In this document: one piece after another, positions 24,397 through 33,510 of the stretch | How positions within the stretch are numbered: position 1 is the first letter of the stretch | Layout: each line of letters starts with the position of its first letter | Origin: Streptomyces sp. S.PB5 | GTDB taxonomy: Bacteria; Actinomycetota; Actinomycetes; Streptomycetales; Streptomycetaceae | Length of the DNA stretch: 64,000 nt | Assembly (NCBI RefSeq): GCF_030403745.1 | Contig: NZ_JAQMWP010000009.1 | Span: forward strand, 310,001 to 374,000 | Direction: 5' to 3' | Position numbers and translations under genes: made by a program | Notes under the pieces: generated by a model | Database searches by the model: none | Told to the model about the DNA's origin: nothing | The model's input: the letters and a program-made list of their open reading frames with translations, nothing else

Positions 24397-27300
24397 GTGC
24401 ACCTCAAGGCCCTGACCCTCCGTGGGTTCAAGTCGTTCGCCTCGGCGACCACGCTCCGGTTCGAGCCCGGCATCACGTGTGTCGTCGGCCCCAACGGCTC
24501 GGGCAAGTCCAATGTCGTCGACGCCCTCAGCTGGGTCATGGGCGAACAGGGCGCCAAGTCGCTGCGCGGCGGCAAGATGGAGGACGTCATCTTCGCCGGC
24601 ACCACCGGGCGTCCGCCCCTGGGCCGTGCCGAGGTCTCCCTCACCATCGACAACTCCGACGGGGCGCTGCCCATCGAGTACGCCGAGGTCACCATCACGC
24701 GGATCATGTTCCGCAACGGCGGCAGCGAGTACCAGATCAACGGCGACACCTGCCGCCTCCTCGACATCCAGGACCTGCTGTCCGACTCCGGCATCGGCCG
24801 CGAGATGCACGTCATCGTCGGCCAGGGGCAGCTCGACTCCGTCCTGCACGCGGACCCGATGGGCCGCCGCGCCTTCATCGAAGAGGCCGCGGGCGTCCTC
24901 AAGCACCGCAAGCGCAAGGAGAAGGCCCTCCGCAAGCTGGACGCGATGCAGGCCAACCTCGCGCGCGTGCAGGACCTCACGGACGAGCTGCGCAGGCAGT
25001 TGAAGCCGCTCGGCCGGCAGGCGGCGGTCGCGCGGCGGGCGGCAGTGATCCAGGCGGACCTGCGAGACGCCCGCTTGAGGCTGTTGGCCGACGATCTCGT
25101 ACGGCTGCGCCAGGCGCTGAAGTCCGAGATCGCCGACGAGGCCGCGCTGAAGGAACGCAAGGAAGCCGCCGAGGAGGAGCTGAAGAAGGCCCTCCAGCGG
25201 GAGGCGCTCCTGGAGGACGAGGTCCGCCGGCTCACCCCGCGCCTCCAGCGCGCCCAGCAGACCTGGTACGAGCTCTCCCAGCTCGCGGAGCGCGTACGCG
25301 GCACGGTCTCGCTCGCCGACGCCCGGGTGAAGAGCGCGACCTCGGCACCACCCGAGGAACGGCGCGGCCGCGACCCCGAGGACATGGAGCGCGAGGCCGC
25401 CCGGATCCGCGAACAGGAGGCCGAGCTGGAGGCGGCCCTGGAGGCGGCCGAGCGGGCGCTGGAGGACACGGTCGCGCACCGGGCCGAGCTGGAGCGTTCG
25501 CTGACCGACGAGGAACGGCGACTGAAGGACGTCGCCCGTGCCATCGCCGACCGCCGCGAGGGCCTCGCCCGGCTGAACGGTCAGGTCAACGCGGCCCGTT
25601 CGCGAGCGGCATCGGCCCAGGCGGAGATCGACCGGCTGGCGTCCGCGCGGGACGAGGCCCAGGAGCGGGCTTTCGCCGCCCAGGAGGAGTACGAGGCCCT
25701 CAAGGCCGAGGTCGACGGCCTGGACGCGGGCGACGCCGAGCTGTCCGAGCAGCACGCCGAGGCCAAGGAGCGGCTCGCGGAGGCGGAGGCCGCCCTCACG
25801 GCCGCCCGGGAGGCGGCGACGGCGGCGGAGCGGAAGCGGGCGGCGACCCAGGCCCGGCACGAGGCGCTGGCGCTGGGGCTGCGCAGGAAGGACGGTACGG
25901 GCGCGCTGCTCGGTGCGAAGGACCGGCTGACGGGGTTGCTGGGTCCGGCCGCAGAGCTGCTGACGGTGACACCGGGGTACGAGGTGGCGCTGGCGGCGGC
26001 TTTCGGGGCGGCGGCGGATGCGTTGGCGGTGACGTCACCTTCGGCGGCGGCGGACGCGATCCGGTTGCTGCGGAAGCAGGACGCGGGTCGGGCGTCACTC
26101 CTTTTGGCAGGGGGCCCCGAGGACGCGCCCTTCAGGGGCGGCGCCGGGCCGCATCAACCGCCGCGGGGCGCGACAAGCCACGACGCACCCGCGGACGCCG
26201 CACATCAACACGCGGCAGATCTGGTACGCGCCCCCTCCGACCTCATGCCCGCCATCCGACGGCTACTGCACGGCATGGTCATCGTCGGCACCCTCGAAGA
26301 CGCCGAAGACCTCGTCTACGCCCACCCCCACCTCACCGCCGTCACCGCCGAAGGCGACCTCCTCGGCGCCCACTTCGCCCACGGCGGCTCCGCAGGCGCC
26401 CCGAGCCTCCTCGAAGTGCAGGCCTCCGTGGACGAGGCAGCCGCAGAACTGGAAGAGCTGGCCGTCCGCTGCGAGGAGCTGAGCGAGGCCCAGCACGAGG
26501 CCCAGGAGCGGCGCAAGGAATGCACCGCCCTCGTGGAGGAACTCGGAGAGCGCCGCCGCGCCGCCGACCGCGAGAAGTCCGCCGTGGCCCAGCAGCTCGG
26601 CCGCCTCGCCGGGCAAGCCCGGGGCGCTGCCGGCGAAGCGGAGCGCTCCGTCGCCGCTGCCGCGCGGGCGCAGGACGCCCTCGACAAGGCCCTCCAAGAC
26701 GTCGAAGAACTCGCCGAACGCCTCGCCGTGGCCGAAGAGATGCCGGTGGAGGAAGAACCCGACACCTCCGTCCGCGACCGCCTCGCCGCCGACGGCGCCA
26801 ACGCCCGCCAGACCGAGATGGAGGCCCGCCTCCAGGTCCGTACGCATGAGGAGCGCGTCAAGGGGCTCGCCGGCCGCGCCGACTCCCTGGACCGCGCCGC
26901 CCGAGCGGAGCGCGACGCACGCGCGCGTGCCGAGCAGCGGCGGGCGAGGCTGCGGCACGAGGCGGCGGTCGCCGAGGCCGTGGCCTCCGGTGCGCGGCAG
27001 CTCCTCGCGCACGTCGAGGTCTCCCTCACCCGAGCCGAGCAGGAGCGCACCGCCGCGGACGCCGCCAAGGCCCGCCGCGAGCAGGAGCTGACCGCCGCCC
27101 GGACCGCCGGCCGCGATCTCAAGGCCGAGCTGGACAAGCTCACCGACTCGGTGCACCGGGGCGAGGTGCTCGGCGCCGAGAAGCGCATGCGGATCGAGCA
27201 GCTGGAGACCAAGGCGCTGGAGGAGCTGGGCGTCGAGCCCGCCGGACTCGTCGACGAGTACGGGCCCCATCAGCTCGTACCGCCTTCTCCGCCCGCCGAG

Positions 27301-28002
27301 GGCGAGGAGCTGCCGGACGATCCCGAGCATCCGCGCAACCAGCCGAAGCCGTTCCACCGGGCCGAGCAGGAGAAGCGGCTCAAGGCGGCCGAGCGGGCTT
27401 ACCAGCAGCTCGGGAAGGTGAACCCGCTCGCGCTGGAGGAGTTCGCGGCGCTGGAGGAGCGGCACAAGTTCCTGAGCGAGCAGCTGGAGGACCTGAAGAA
27501 GACCCGGGCCGATCTGCTTCAGGTGGTGAAGGAGGTCGACGAGCGCGTCGAGCAGGTCTTCACCGAGGCGTACCGGGACACGGCCCGGGAGTTCGAGGGT
27601 GTCTTCAGCCGGCTGTTCCCCGGGGGCGAGGGACGGCTGATCCTCACCGACCCCGACAACATGCTGACCACCGGTGTGGATGTCGAGGCGCGTCCGCCGG
27701 GCAAGAAGGTCAAGCGGCTCAGTCTGCTGTCCGGTGGCGAGCGTTCACTGACCGCCGTAGCGTTGCTGGTGTCGATCTTCAAGGCCCGGCCGAGTCCGTT
27801 CTACGTCATGGACGAGGTCGAGGCCGCGCTGGACGACACCAACCTTCAGCGACTGATCCGGATCATGCAGGAGCTGCAAGAGGCCTCGCAGCTCATCGTG
27901 ATCACGCACCAGAAGCGGACGATGGAGGTCGCCGACGCGCTGTACGGCGTCTCCATGCAGGGCGACGGTGTCTCGAAGGTCATCAGCCAGCGGCTTCGCT
28001 AG
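24397..28002 (+). CDS. smc: chromosome segregation protein SMC
   Basis: SMC is the condensin ATPase that compacts and segregates chromosomes with ScpA/ScpB. The 1201-residue protein has Walker A GPNGSGKS (31-38), an N-terminal head, a long coiled coil, a hinge at about 505-670, a second coiled coil, and the C-terminal head with the ABC signature LSGGE (1111-1115) and Walker B FYVMDEVEAALDD (D1139, E1140). The hinge holds an unusually polar His/Pro/Ala/Gly-rich loop (around RGGAGPHQPPRGATSHDAPA). The GTG start is chosen because VHLKALTLRGFKSF is the canonical N terminus. Confidence 0.97.
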   Translation: MHLKALTLRGFKSFASATTLRFEPGITCVVGPNGSGKSNVVDALSWVMGEQGAKSLRGGKMEDVIFAGTTGRPPLGRAEVSLTIDNSDGALPIEYAEVTITRIMFRNGGSEYQINGDTCRLLDIQDLLSDSGIGREMHVIVGQGQLDSVLHADPMGRRAFIEEAAGVLKHRKRKEKALRKLDAMQANLARVQDLTDELRRQLKPLGRQAAVARRAAVIQADLRDARLRLLADDLVRLRQALKSEIADEAALKERKEAAEEELKKALQREALLEDEVRRLTPRLQRAQQTWYELSQLAERVRGTVSLADARVKSATSAPPEERRGRDPEDMEREAARIREQEAELEAALEAAERALEDTVAHRAELERSLTDEERRLKDVARAIADRREGLARLNGQVNAARSRAASAQAEIDRLASARDEAQERAFAAQEEYEALKAEVDGLDAGDAELSEQHAEAKERLAEAEAALTAAREAATAAERKRAATQARHEALALGLRRKDGTGALLGAKDRLTGLLGPAAELLTVTPGYEVALAAAFGAAADALAVTSPSAAADAIRLLRKQDAGRASLLLAGGPEDAPFRGGAGPHQPPRGATSHDAPADAAHQHAADLVRAPSDLMPAIRRLLHGMVIVGTLEDAEDLVYAHPHLTAVTAEGDLLGAHFAHGGSAGAPSLLEVQASVDEAAAELEELAVRCEELSEAQHEAQERRKECTALVEELGERRRAADREKSAVAQQLGRLAGQARGAAGEAERSVAAAARAQDALDKALQDVEELAERLAVAEEMPVEEEPDTSVRDRLAADGANARQTEMEARLQVRTHEERVKGLAGRADSLDRAARAERDARARAEQRRARLRHEAAVAEAVASGARQLLAHVEVSLTRAEQERTAADAAKARREQELTAARTAGRDLKAELDKLTDSVHRGEVLGAEKRMRIEQLETKALEELGVEPAGLVDEYGPHQLVPPSPPAEGEELPDDPEHPRNQPKPFHRAEQEKRLKAAERAYQQLGKVNPLALEEFAALEERHKFLSEQLEDLKKTRADLLQVVKEVDERVEQVFTEAYRDTAREFEGVFSRLFPGGEGRLILTDPDNMLTTGVDVEARPPGKKVKRLSLLSGGERSLTAVALLVSIFKARPSPFYVMDEVEAALDDTNLQRLIRIMQELQEASQLIVITHQKRTMEVADALYGVSMQGDGVSKVISQRLR

Positions 28003-28044
28003 CCGGGTTCAACTGCGAACCGGGTTCAACCTCTGAAGCAACTC

Positions 28045-28130
28045 TTCAAGACTTGAACACATCATGGTCACGCATGCCTCGTATCTCACACCGCTCCCCC
28101 TATTGACTTCGAAACTTGAAGGCATAGTCT
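28045..28130 (+). promoter_or_regulatory. candidate glcP promoter and dyad operator
   Basis: TTGACT (28103-28108) and TAGTCT (28125-28130) with a 16-base spacer make a plausible vegetative promoter about 80 bases before the permease start. Upstream, TTCAAGACTTGAA (28045-28057) is a perfect dyad around a central A, and its half ACTTGAA recurs at 28113-28119 inside the promoter spacer. This pairing suggests a repressor or activator site controlling the permease. Confidence 0.45.
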
Positions 28131-28218
28131 CGGCAACGTTACTTTTACCTTCAGGTACCACCTACCCGGAGGGTCGTCCCCCACCCGGCAGCGTTGCCGG
28201 TGGCCCGAGGAGTCTCAC

Positions 28219-29634
28219 GTGACCAGCACATCGCAGGCACCCCAGTCCGGAGCCAGGACGGCGCCGCCCGAACATCTCGGGCACGTCGTCTTCATCACCG
28301 CCGCGGCAGCCCTCGGCGGGTTCCTCTTCGGCTATGACAGCTCCGTCATCAACGGCGCCAACGGCGGCATCCAGGCCCGGTTCGACCTCAGCTCCGGTGC
28401 CACCGGAACCGTCGCCGCCTGTGCCCTCCTCGGCAGCGCCGTCGGTGCCGCGATCGCCGGCCGCATCGCCGACCGCATCGGCCGGATCCGCGTCATGCAG
28501 ATCGCGGCGGTGCTGTTCGCCGTGAGTGCCGTCGGTTCCGGACTGCCCTTCGCCGCATGGGACCTGGCCTCCTGGCGGGTCCTCGGCGGTATCGCCATCG
28601 GCATGGCCTCGGTGATCGGCCCGGCCTACATCGCGGAGGTCGCCCCGCCGGCGTACCGCGGCAGGCTCGCCTCCTTCCAGCAGGCCGCCATCGTCATCGG
28701 CATCGCCATCTCGCAGCTCGTGAACTGGGCCATCCTCAACATGGCCGACGGTGAGGAGCGCGGGAAGATCGCCGGCCTGGAGGCCTGGCAGTGGATGCTC
28801 GGTGTGATGGTGATCCCGGCGATCATCTACGGCCTGATGTCCTTCGCGATCCCCGAGTCGCCGCGGTTCCTGATCAGCGTCGGCCGGATCGACGAGGCCA
28901 AGAAGGTGCTCACCGACGTCGAGGGCGACATCGACCTGGACGCCCGGGTCGCCGAGATCGACGACGCCATGCGCGGCGACCACAAGTCGACGTTCAAGGA
29001 CCTGCTGGGCGGGCGCTTCGGCCTGCTGCCGATCGTCTGGATCGGTATCGGACTCTCCGTCTTCCAGCAGCTGGTCGGCATCAACGTCATCTTCTACTAC
29101 TCGAACCTGCTGTGGCAGTCCGTCGGCGTCGACCCGTCGAGCTCGTTCTTCTACTCGTTCGAGACCTCGATCATCAACATCATCGGCACCGTGATCGCGA
29201 TGATCTTCGTCGACCGTATCGGCCGCAAGCCGCTCGCCCTCATCGGCTCGGTCGGCATGGGCATCTCCCTGGCGCTCGCCGCCTGGGCGTTCTCCTACCA
29301 GAACGGCAACGACCCGCTGCCCACCGCGCAGGGCTACGTCGCCCTGATCGCCGCCAACGCCTTCGTGCTCTTCTTCGCCCTGTCCTGGGGTGTCGTCGTC
29401 TGGGTCATGCTCGGCGAGATCTTCCCCAACAAGATCCGCGCCGCCGCGCTCGGTGTGGCCGCCTCGGCCCAGTGGATCGCCAACTGGGTGATCACCATCA
29501 CCTTCCCGGACCTCGCGGACTGGAACCTGTCGCTCACCTACGTCGCGTACGCGGTGTTCGCCTTCCTCTCCATCCCGTTCATCCTCAAGTTCGTGCCCGA
29601 GACCAAGGGCAAGAAGCTGGAGGAGATGGGCTGA
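28219..29634 (+). CDS. glcP: MFS sugar permease, glucose permease GlcP-like
   Basis: This 471-residue major-facilitator sugar porter has 12 predicted membrane helices. Family marks are GGFLFGYDSSVINGA in helix 1, ADRIGRIRVM and VDRIGRKPLAL in the cytoplasmic loops, IPESPRFLI after helix 6, QQLVGINVIFYYS in helix 7 and PETKGKKLEEM at the C terminus. S. coelicolor has two nearly identical glucose/H+ symporters of this type, one at this chromosomal position, which supports glucose as substrate. GAGGAG precedes the GTG start. Monocistronic. Confidence 0.88.
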   Translation: MTSTSQAPQSGARTAPPEHLGHVVFITAAAALGGFLFGYDSSVINGANGGIQARFDLSSGATGTVAACALLGSAVGAAIAGRIADRIGRIRVMQIAAVLFAVSAVGSGLPFAAWDLASWRVLGGIAIGMASVIGPAYIAEVAPPAYRGRLASFQQAAIVIGIAISQLVNWAILNMADGEERGKIAGLEAWQWMLGVMVIPAIIYGLMSFAIPESPRFLISVGRIDEAKKVLTDVEGDIDLDARVAEIDDAMRGDHKSTFKDLLGGRFGLLPIVWIGIGLSVFQQLVGINVIFYYSNLLWQSVGVDPSSSFFYSFETSIINIIGTVIAMIFVDRIGRKPLALIGSVGMGISLALAAWAFSYQNGNDPLPTAQGYVALIAANAFVLFFALSWGVVVWVMLGEIFPNKIRAAALGVAASAQWIANWVITITFPDLADWNLSLTYVAYAVFAFLSIPFILKFVPETKGKKLEEMG

Positions 29635-29791
29635 GGGCCCGTATGAACTCGGGGGGAGGGGCCCAAACCCCGCTGCCCTTCTCCCCGTGACCCTCACCGT
29701 CGCCCCGGCTCGGCCACTGCCCGAGCCGGGGCGACGGTGTCTTCGCCGGCCTCGACGTACGGGTCGGATCACCGCGTCGTCGGTTCGCGGC

Positions 29792-30763
29792 TCAACTCCC
29801 CAGCGCCGGCAGCACCTCCTCCGCGAACAGCCGCAGGCTCCGCCATCCCTCCTCCACCGGCATGCCGCCCGCGAGCGGATGCAGGACGAGGTTGTCGAGG
29901 CCCTGGTCCACGCACTGCTCCGGCGTCAGGATCCGGTACACGCCCTCGGCGCGGAGCTCGTCCACGGTCGTGGCCCCCGACTTCACGGCGGAGCGGATGT
30001 CGCCGGACTGCCAGGAGGCGTAGGTCCGCGCCTCGTGCAGGAAGTGGGAGCCGTAGCTGGACCAGGCCTCGTCCGGGTTCTCGGCGATGTGCAGCAGAGG
30101 TGTCTCGGCGGCGGGCATCATCGTCCAGCCCTCCGTGCCGTACTCGACGAGCCGCTCCTTGTAGTACGACTCCAGCTCCGGGAGGTGCGCGCTGGGGAAG
30201 AAGGGCAGGCTCAGACGGGCGGCCCGGCGGGCGGCGGCCTGGGAGGAGCCGCCCACCAGGAGCAGGGGGTGCGGGTCGGTGAAGGGGCGCGGGGTGACCC
30301 GTACCGTACGGCCGCGGTACTCGAACTCTTCGCCGGTCCAGGCTTTCAGCAGCGTCTCCAGGACCTCGTCCTGGATACGGCCGCGCCGCTTCCACTCCAC
30401 GTCGAACAGGGAGTACTCCTCGGGGCGGTAGCCGATGCCCACGACCGTCACCAGGCGGCCGCCGCTCAGCAGGTCCAGTACGGCGATCTCCTCGGCCAGC
30501 CGGAGCGGGTCGTGGAGCGGGCCGATGACCGCGGAGACGGTGACCGCGAGACGTTCGGTCGCGCCGAAGACCGCGCCCGCGAAGGCGAAGGGGGAGGGCA
30601 GCCAGTTGTTGGCGACGCCGTGGTGTTCCTCGGTCTGGACCGTGGTGATGCCGTGCTCGTCGGCGTAGGCGGCCATCTCCAGCGCCGCTTTGTAGCGGGC
30701 GCGGAGGGAGGCGGGGGTGGCGCCGGGCTCCACGAGGTTGAAACGTACGACCGTTACGGGCAT
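29792..30763 (-). CDS. LLM-class (luciferase-like) flavin/F420-dependent oxidoreductase
   Basis: This 323-residue TIM-barrel protein is of the luciferase-like monooxygenase family. It starts MPVTVVRFNLVEPGATP and has the family strands TVQTEEHHG, AVTVSAVIGPLHDPLRLAEE, GGRLVTVVGIGYRPEEYSLF and LLLVGGSSQAAARRAA. These enzymes use FMN or coenzyme F420; which one cannot be read reliably here, though F420 is made in this organism. GAGGGGGA lies six bases before the ATG; the frame extends much further upstream but is noncoding. Substrate unknown. Confidence 0.88.
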   Translation of the reverse strand: MPVTVVRFNLVEPGATPASLRARYKAALEMAAYADEHGITTVQTEEHHGVANNWLPSPFAFAGAVFGATERLAVTVSAVIGPLHDPLRLAEEIAVLDLLSGGRLVTVVGIGYRPEEYSLFDVEWKRRGRIQDEVLETLLKAWTGEEFEYRGRTVRVTPRPFTDPHPLLLVGGSSQAAARRAARLSLPFFPSAHLPELESYYKERLVEYGTEGWTMMPAAETPLLHIAENPDEAWSSYGSHFLHEARTYASWQSGDIRSAVKSGATTVDELRAEGVYRILTPEQCVDQGLDNLVLHPLAGGMPVEEGWRSLRLFAEEVLPALGS

Positions 30764-31039
30764 GGGGTCCCCCTCGGTGCGCTGGGCGGTGGAGGGGGAC
30801 GCTAGCTGACGGTGCGTCAGATGGCCATGGCTGCGGGCTTGTCCGTGACGGGCGGGTCGCCGGCGGGCGGTACGACGATCCCGGCGCCGCCCGCCGTCCT
30901 GCACATGATCGCCGACGAGGACGCCGAGGACGCGAGCCGAGGGCGCCCAGGTGTCGCACCGCTGGACGGCCCGAGAGGTGCGCGACCCCGGTTCGGAGAA
31001 CGACTGGCCAGACAGCGGGTCGCGCATACTGGACCCGTT

Positions 31040-32251
31040 ATGGAAACCGTCATCCTTGCTGTAGTCATCGCCGTGGTCGTGCTCGGTGTGCTCGGCGGGC
31101 TCGTCGTCGGCAGCCGACGCAAGAAGCCGCTGCCCCCGCCGCCTCCCGCAGCGCCCGACATCACCGCCCCTCCGGCCGAGCCGCACGTCGGCGACGAGGC
31201 CGAGACGCCGCGCGACGAACCGCGCCGCACGATAGAGGAGGTGGATCTTCCCGACGGCTCGACCGGTGTCGCCGTCGAGGAACCCCCCGTCGTCGAAGAG
31301 CTCCCGCCGACCGAGATCGAGGTCCCGGAGCCCACCGCCGGCCGCCTGGTGCGGCTGCGCGCCCGTCTCTCCCGCTCGCAGAACGCGCTCGGCAAGGGTC
31401 TGCTGACCCTGCTGTCGCGCGAGCACCTCGACGACGACACCTGGGAGGAGATCGAGGACATCCTCCTCACCGCCGACGTCGGCGTCGCCCCCACCCAGGA
31501 GCTGGTCGAGGGCCTGCGCGAGCGGGTGAAGGTGCTCGGCACCAGGACCCCCGCGGAGCTGCGCGGGCTGCTGCGCGAGGAGCTCCTGAAGCTGGTCGGC
31601 ACCGACTTCGACCGGACCGTGAAGACCGAGCCGGAGACCAGCAAGCCCGGCATCGTGATGGTCGTCGGCGTCAACGGCACCGGCAAGACCACGACCACCG
31701 GCAAGCTGGCCCGGGTGCTGGTCGCCGACGGCCGGAGCGTGGTGCTCGGCGCCGCGGACACCTTCCGTGCCGCCGCCGCCGATCAGCTGCAGACCTGGGG
31801 CGACCGGGTCGGTGCCCACACCGTGCGCGGGCCCGAGGGCGGCGACCCCGCCTCCATCGCCTTCGACGCGGTGAAGGAGGGCAAGGAGATCGGTGCGGAT
31901 GTCGTGCTGATCGACACTGCCGGGCGCCTCCACACCAAGACCGGTCTCATGGACGAGCTCGGCAAGGTCAAGCGGGTCGTGGAGAAGCAGGCGCCGCTCG
32001 ACGAGGTGCTGCTCGTGCTGGACGCGACGACCGGGCAGAACGGTCTCGTGCAGGCCCGCGTCTTCGCCGAGGTCGTCGACATCACCGGCATCGTGCTGAC
32101 CAAGCTGGACGGCACGGCCAAGGGCGGCATCGTCGTCGCGGTCCAGCGGGAGCTGGGGGTGCCGGTGAAGCTGGTGGGGCTCGGTGAGGGCGCGGACGAT
32201 CTGGCGCCGTTCGAGCCGGAGGCGTTCGTTGACGCCCTTATCGGCGACTGA
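31040..32251 (+). CDS. ftsY: signal recognition particle receptor FtsY
   Basis: FtsY docks SRP-ribosome complexes at the membrane. The 403-residue protein has an N-terminal membrane helix (VILAVVIAVVVLGVLGGLVVG), followed by a Pro/Glu-rich acidic linker. The NG GTPase domain has GVNGTGKT (210-217), the DTFRAAA insertion, DTAGR, TKLDGTAKGG and GLGEGADDL. The membrane-helix N terminus is the actinobacterial type. The ATG is only about ten bases after a CATACT -10-like element (31024-31029), so the leader may be very short. Pairs functionally with ffh downstream. Confidence 0.96.
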   Translation: METVILAVVIAVVVLGVLGGLVVGSRRKKPLPPPPPAAPDITAPPAEPHVGDEAETPRDEPRRTIEEVDLPDGSTGVAVEEPPVVEELPPTEIEVPEPTAGRLVRLRARLSRSQNALGKGLLTLLSREHLDDDTWEEIEDILLTADVGVAPTQELVEGLRERVKVLGTRTPAELRGLLREELLKLVGTDFDRTVKTEPETSKPGIVMVVGVNGTGKTTTTGKLARVLVADGRSVVLGAADTFRAAAADQLQTWGDRVGAHTVRGPEGGDPASIAFDAVKEGKEIGADVVLIDTAGRLHTKTGLMDELGKVKRVVEKQAPLDEVLLVLDATTGQNGLVQARVFAEVVDITGIVLTKLDGTAKGGIVVAVQRELGVPVKLVGLGEGADDLAPFEPEAFVDALIGD

Positions 32252-32354
32252 CCACCGCCCCCCTTTGCGCCTAAACCGGCGCCGCTCTCGCGGAGGTGGT
32301 TGCTCGCCGTCGTGGTTCCTCAATTGATGGTTGCGGTCGCCGGGAGGCGAAAAG

Positions 32355-32393
32355 AAGGGCCCCGTCACCTGGTGCAGAGGTGGCGGGGCCCTT
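32355..32393. terminator. bidirectional terminator between ftsY and the prim-pol-like gene
   Basis: A 16-base stem (AAGGGCCCCGTCACCT with AGGTGGCGGGGCCCTT, one mismatch) with a seven-base loop lies between two convergent genes. It is flanked by purine-rich sequence on the left, which becomes a weak T/C tract on the minus strand. Confidence 0.75.
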
Positions 32394-32412
32394 CGCTGTG
32401 TACGCCGTAGGC

Positions 32413-33078
32413 CTACGCCCGTGACCGATGCGCCACGTACGCCAGCGTCCCGAGCAGCAGCCGCGCCGCCGGCGGCTTGGTCGCCGAGTCCAGGGCGGGG
32501 GAGCGCATCCACTGCACCGGGCCCAGGCCGCCGCGGTCCGACGGTGGGGCCGTGATGTAGGTGCCCGGGCCGAGGCCGCGCAGGTCGAGGGAGGTCGGGT
32601 CGTCCCAGCCCATGCGGTAGAGGAGCTCGGGGAGTTCGGCGGCGGCGCCCGGGGCCACGAAGAAGTGGGCGCGGCCCTCGGGGGTGGCCGTCACCGGGCC
32701 GACCGGCAGGCCCATACGCTCCAGGCGGACCAGTGCGCGGCGGCCGGCGGGTTCGGCGACCTCGATGATGTCGAAGGCGCGGCCGACCGGCAGCATCACC
32801 GCGGCGCCGGGGAACTCGGCCCAGGCACCGGTCACCTCGTCGAGGGTCGCCCCGGCGGGTACCTCAGGGGCGAAGTCGAGAGGGTGTGCACCCGGTGCGC
32901 GGCAGTCGGCGCGACCGCAGGAGCAGGCGCCCGCGGCGGCCCGGGCGCCCGGGACCACGGCCCAGCCCCACAGGCCGGTGAACTCGGCCACGGCGGTGCA
33001 CTCCGACGAGCGGCCGCGGCGACGCGAGGAGGACCGGATGTCGCGGATCCCCCGACTGCTGCCGATCGTGAAGCCCAT
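32413..33078 (-). CDS. bifunctional DNA primase/polymerase-like protein, apparently degenerate
   Basis: A 221-residue protein resembling the N-terminal prim-pol (archaeo-eukaryotic primase) domain. It has the zinc-type motif CSCG...C...H (C52, C54, C59, H65, in the form CSCGRADCRAPGAHP), the GAAVMLPVGRAFDIIEV strand where catalytic DxD normally sits, and the later APPSDRGGLGPVQW strand. The acidic pair is altered (D103, E106 instead of DhD), so polymerisation activity is doubtful. It is divergent from nsdA, an arrangement I recall from S. coelicolor. A regulatory or DNA/nucleotide-binding role is more likely than replication, but this is inference. Confidence 0.75.
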   Translation of the reverse strand: MGFTIGSSRGIRDIRSSSRRRGRSSECTAVAEFTGLWGWAVVPGARAAAGACSCGRADCRAPGAHPLDFAPEVPAGATLDEVTGAWAEFPGAAVMLPVGRAFDIIEVAEPAGRRALVRLERMGLPVGPVTATPEGRAHFFVAPGAAAELPELLYRMGWDDPTSLDLRGLGPGTYITAPPSDRGGLGPVQWMRSPALDSATKPPAARLLLGTLAYVAHRSRA

Positions 33079-33510
33079 GCCCCCTCCAACGGGTCCGACG
33101 CACCGGTGGTTACGAGACGGGCACGGATAGTGACCCGAGCGGGGCCGCGCACGTCCACTCGGCGCCCGGATGCGCTCCGGGTGGTGCGCCCGGTTCCGTG
33201 CGCCCCTGAGTGCACCGCTCCGCCCACTCCCGGCCGTCCTATGTCAAGTGAATCGCGTGTGGGCGACCGTGAGTTCATTCGAAGGGGTGGCGAATGGTGG
33301 CGTTTCCGGGATCGCCATGGCTGGAGGGGTGATCGTAGGATTACTTTGAGTGCACGAGTCCTGGGGCACATGCACTCGTGGGTATGCCGGAGGCAACTCG
33401 GCATCCCGTTCGAAGGGTGAGAAGTACCGGACGGGCAGCCGTATTTACCGGCATTCTGATAGGGCTTGGCGCACTCAGCGACAAGTGGTCTCAGGGATGG
33501 GGGCGTTCCA
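33079..33510. promoter_or_regulatory. 432-base divergent control region of nsdA
   Basis: No gene is supported between the prim-pol-like gene and nsdA. The right half (from about 33240) is locally less GC-rich (for example CATTCTGATAGGGCTTGGCG near 33452) and must hold the nsdA promoter. I see no confident -35/-10 pair. Confidence 0.5.

Noticed and set aside
24312..26849. 845-codon frame overlapping smc on the same strand
   Set aside because: An out-of-frame reading of smc, Arg/Gly/Pro-rich without any motif.
29792..32512. Very long leftward frame ending in the LLM gene
   Set aside because: The upstream ~580 codons run opposite ftsY; the ATG at 30763 has its own ribosome binding site.
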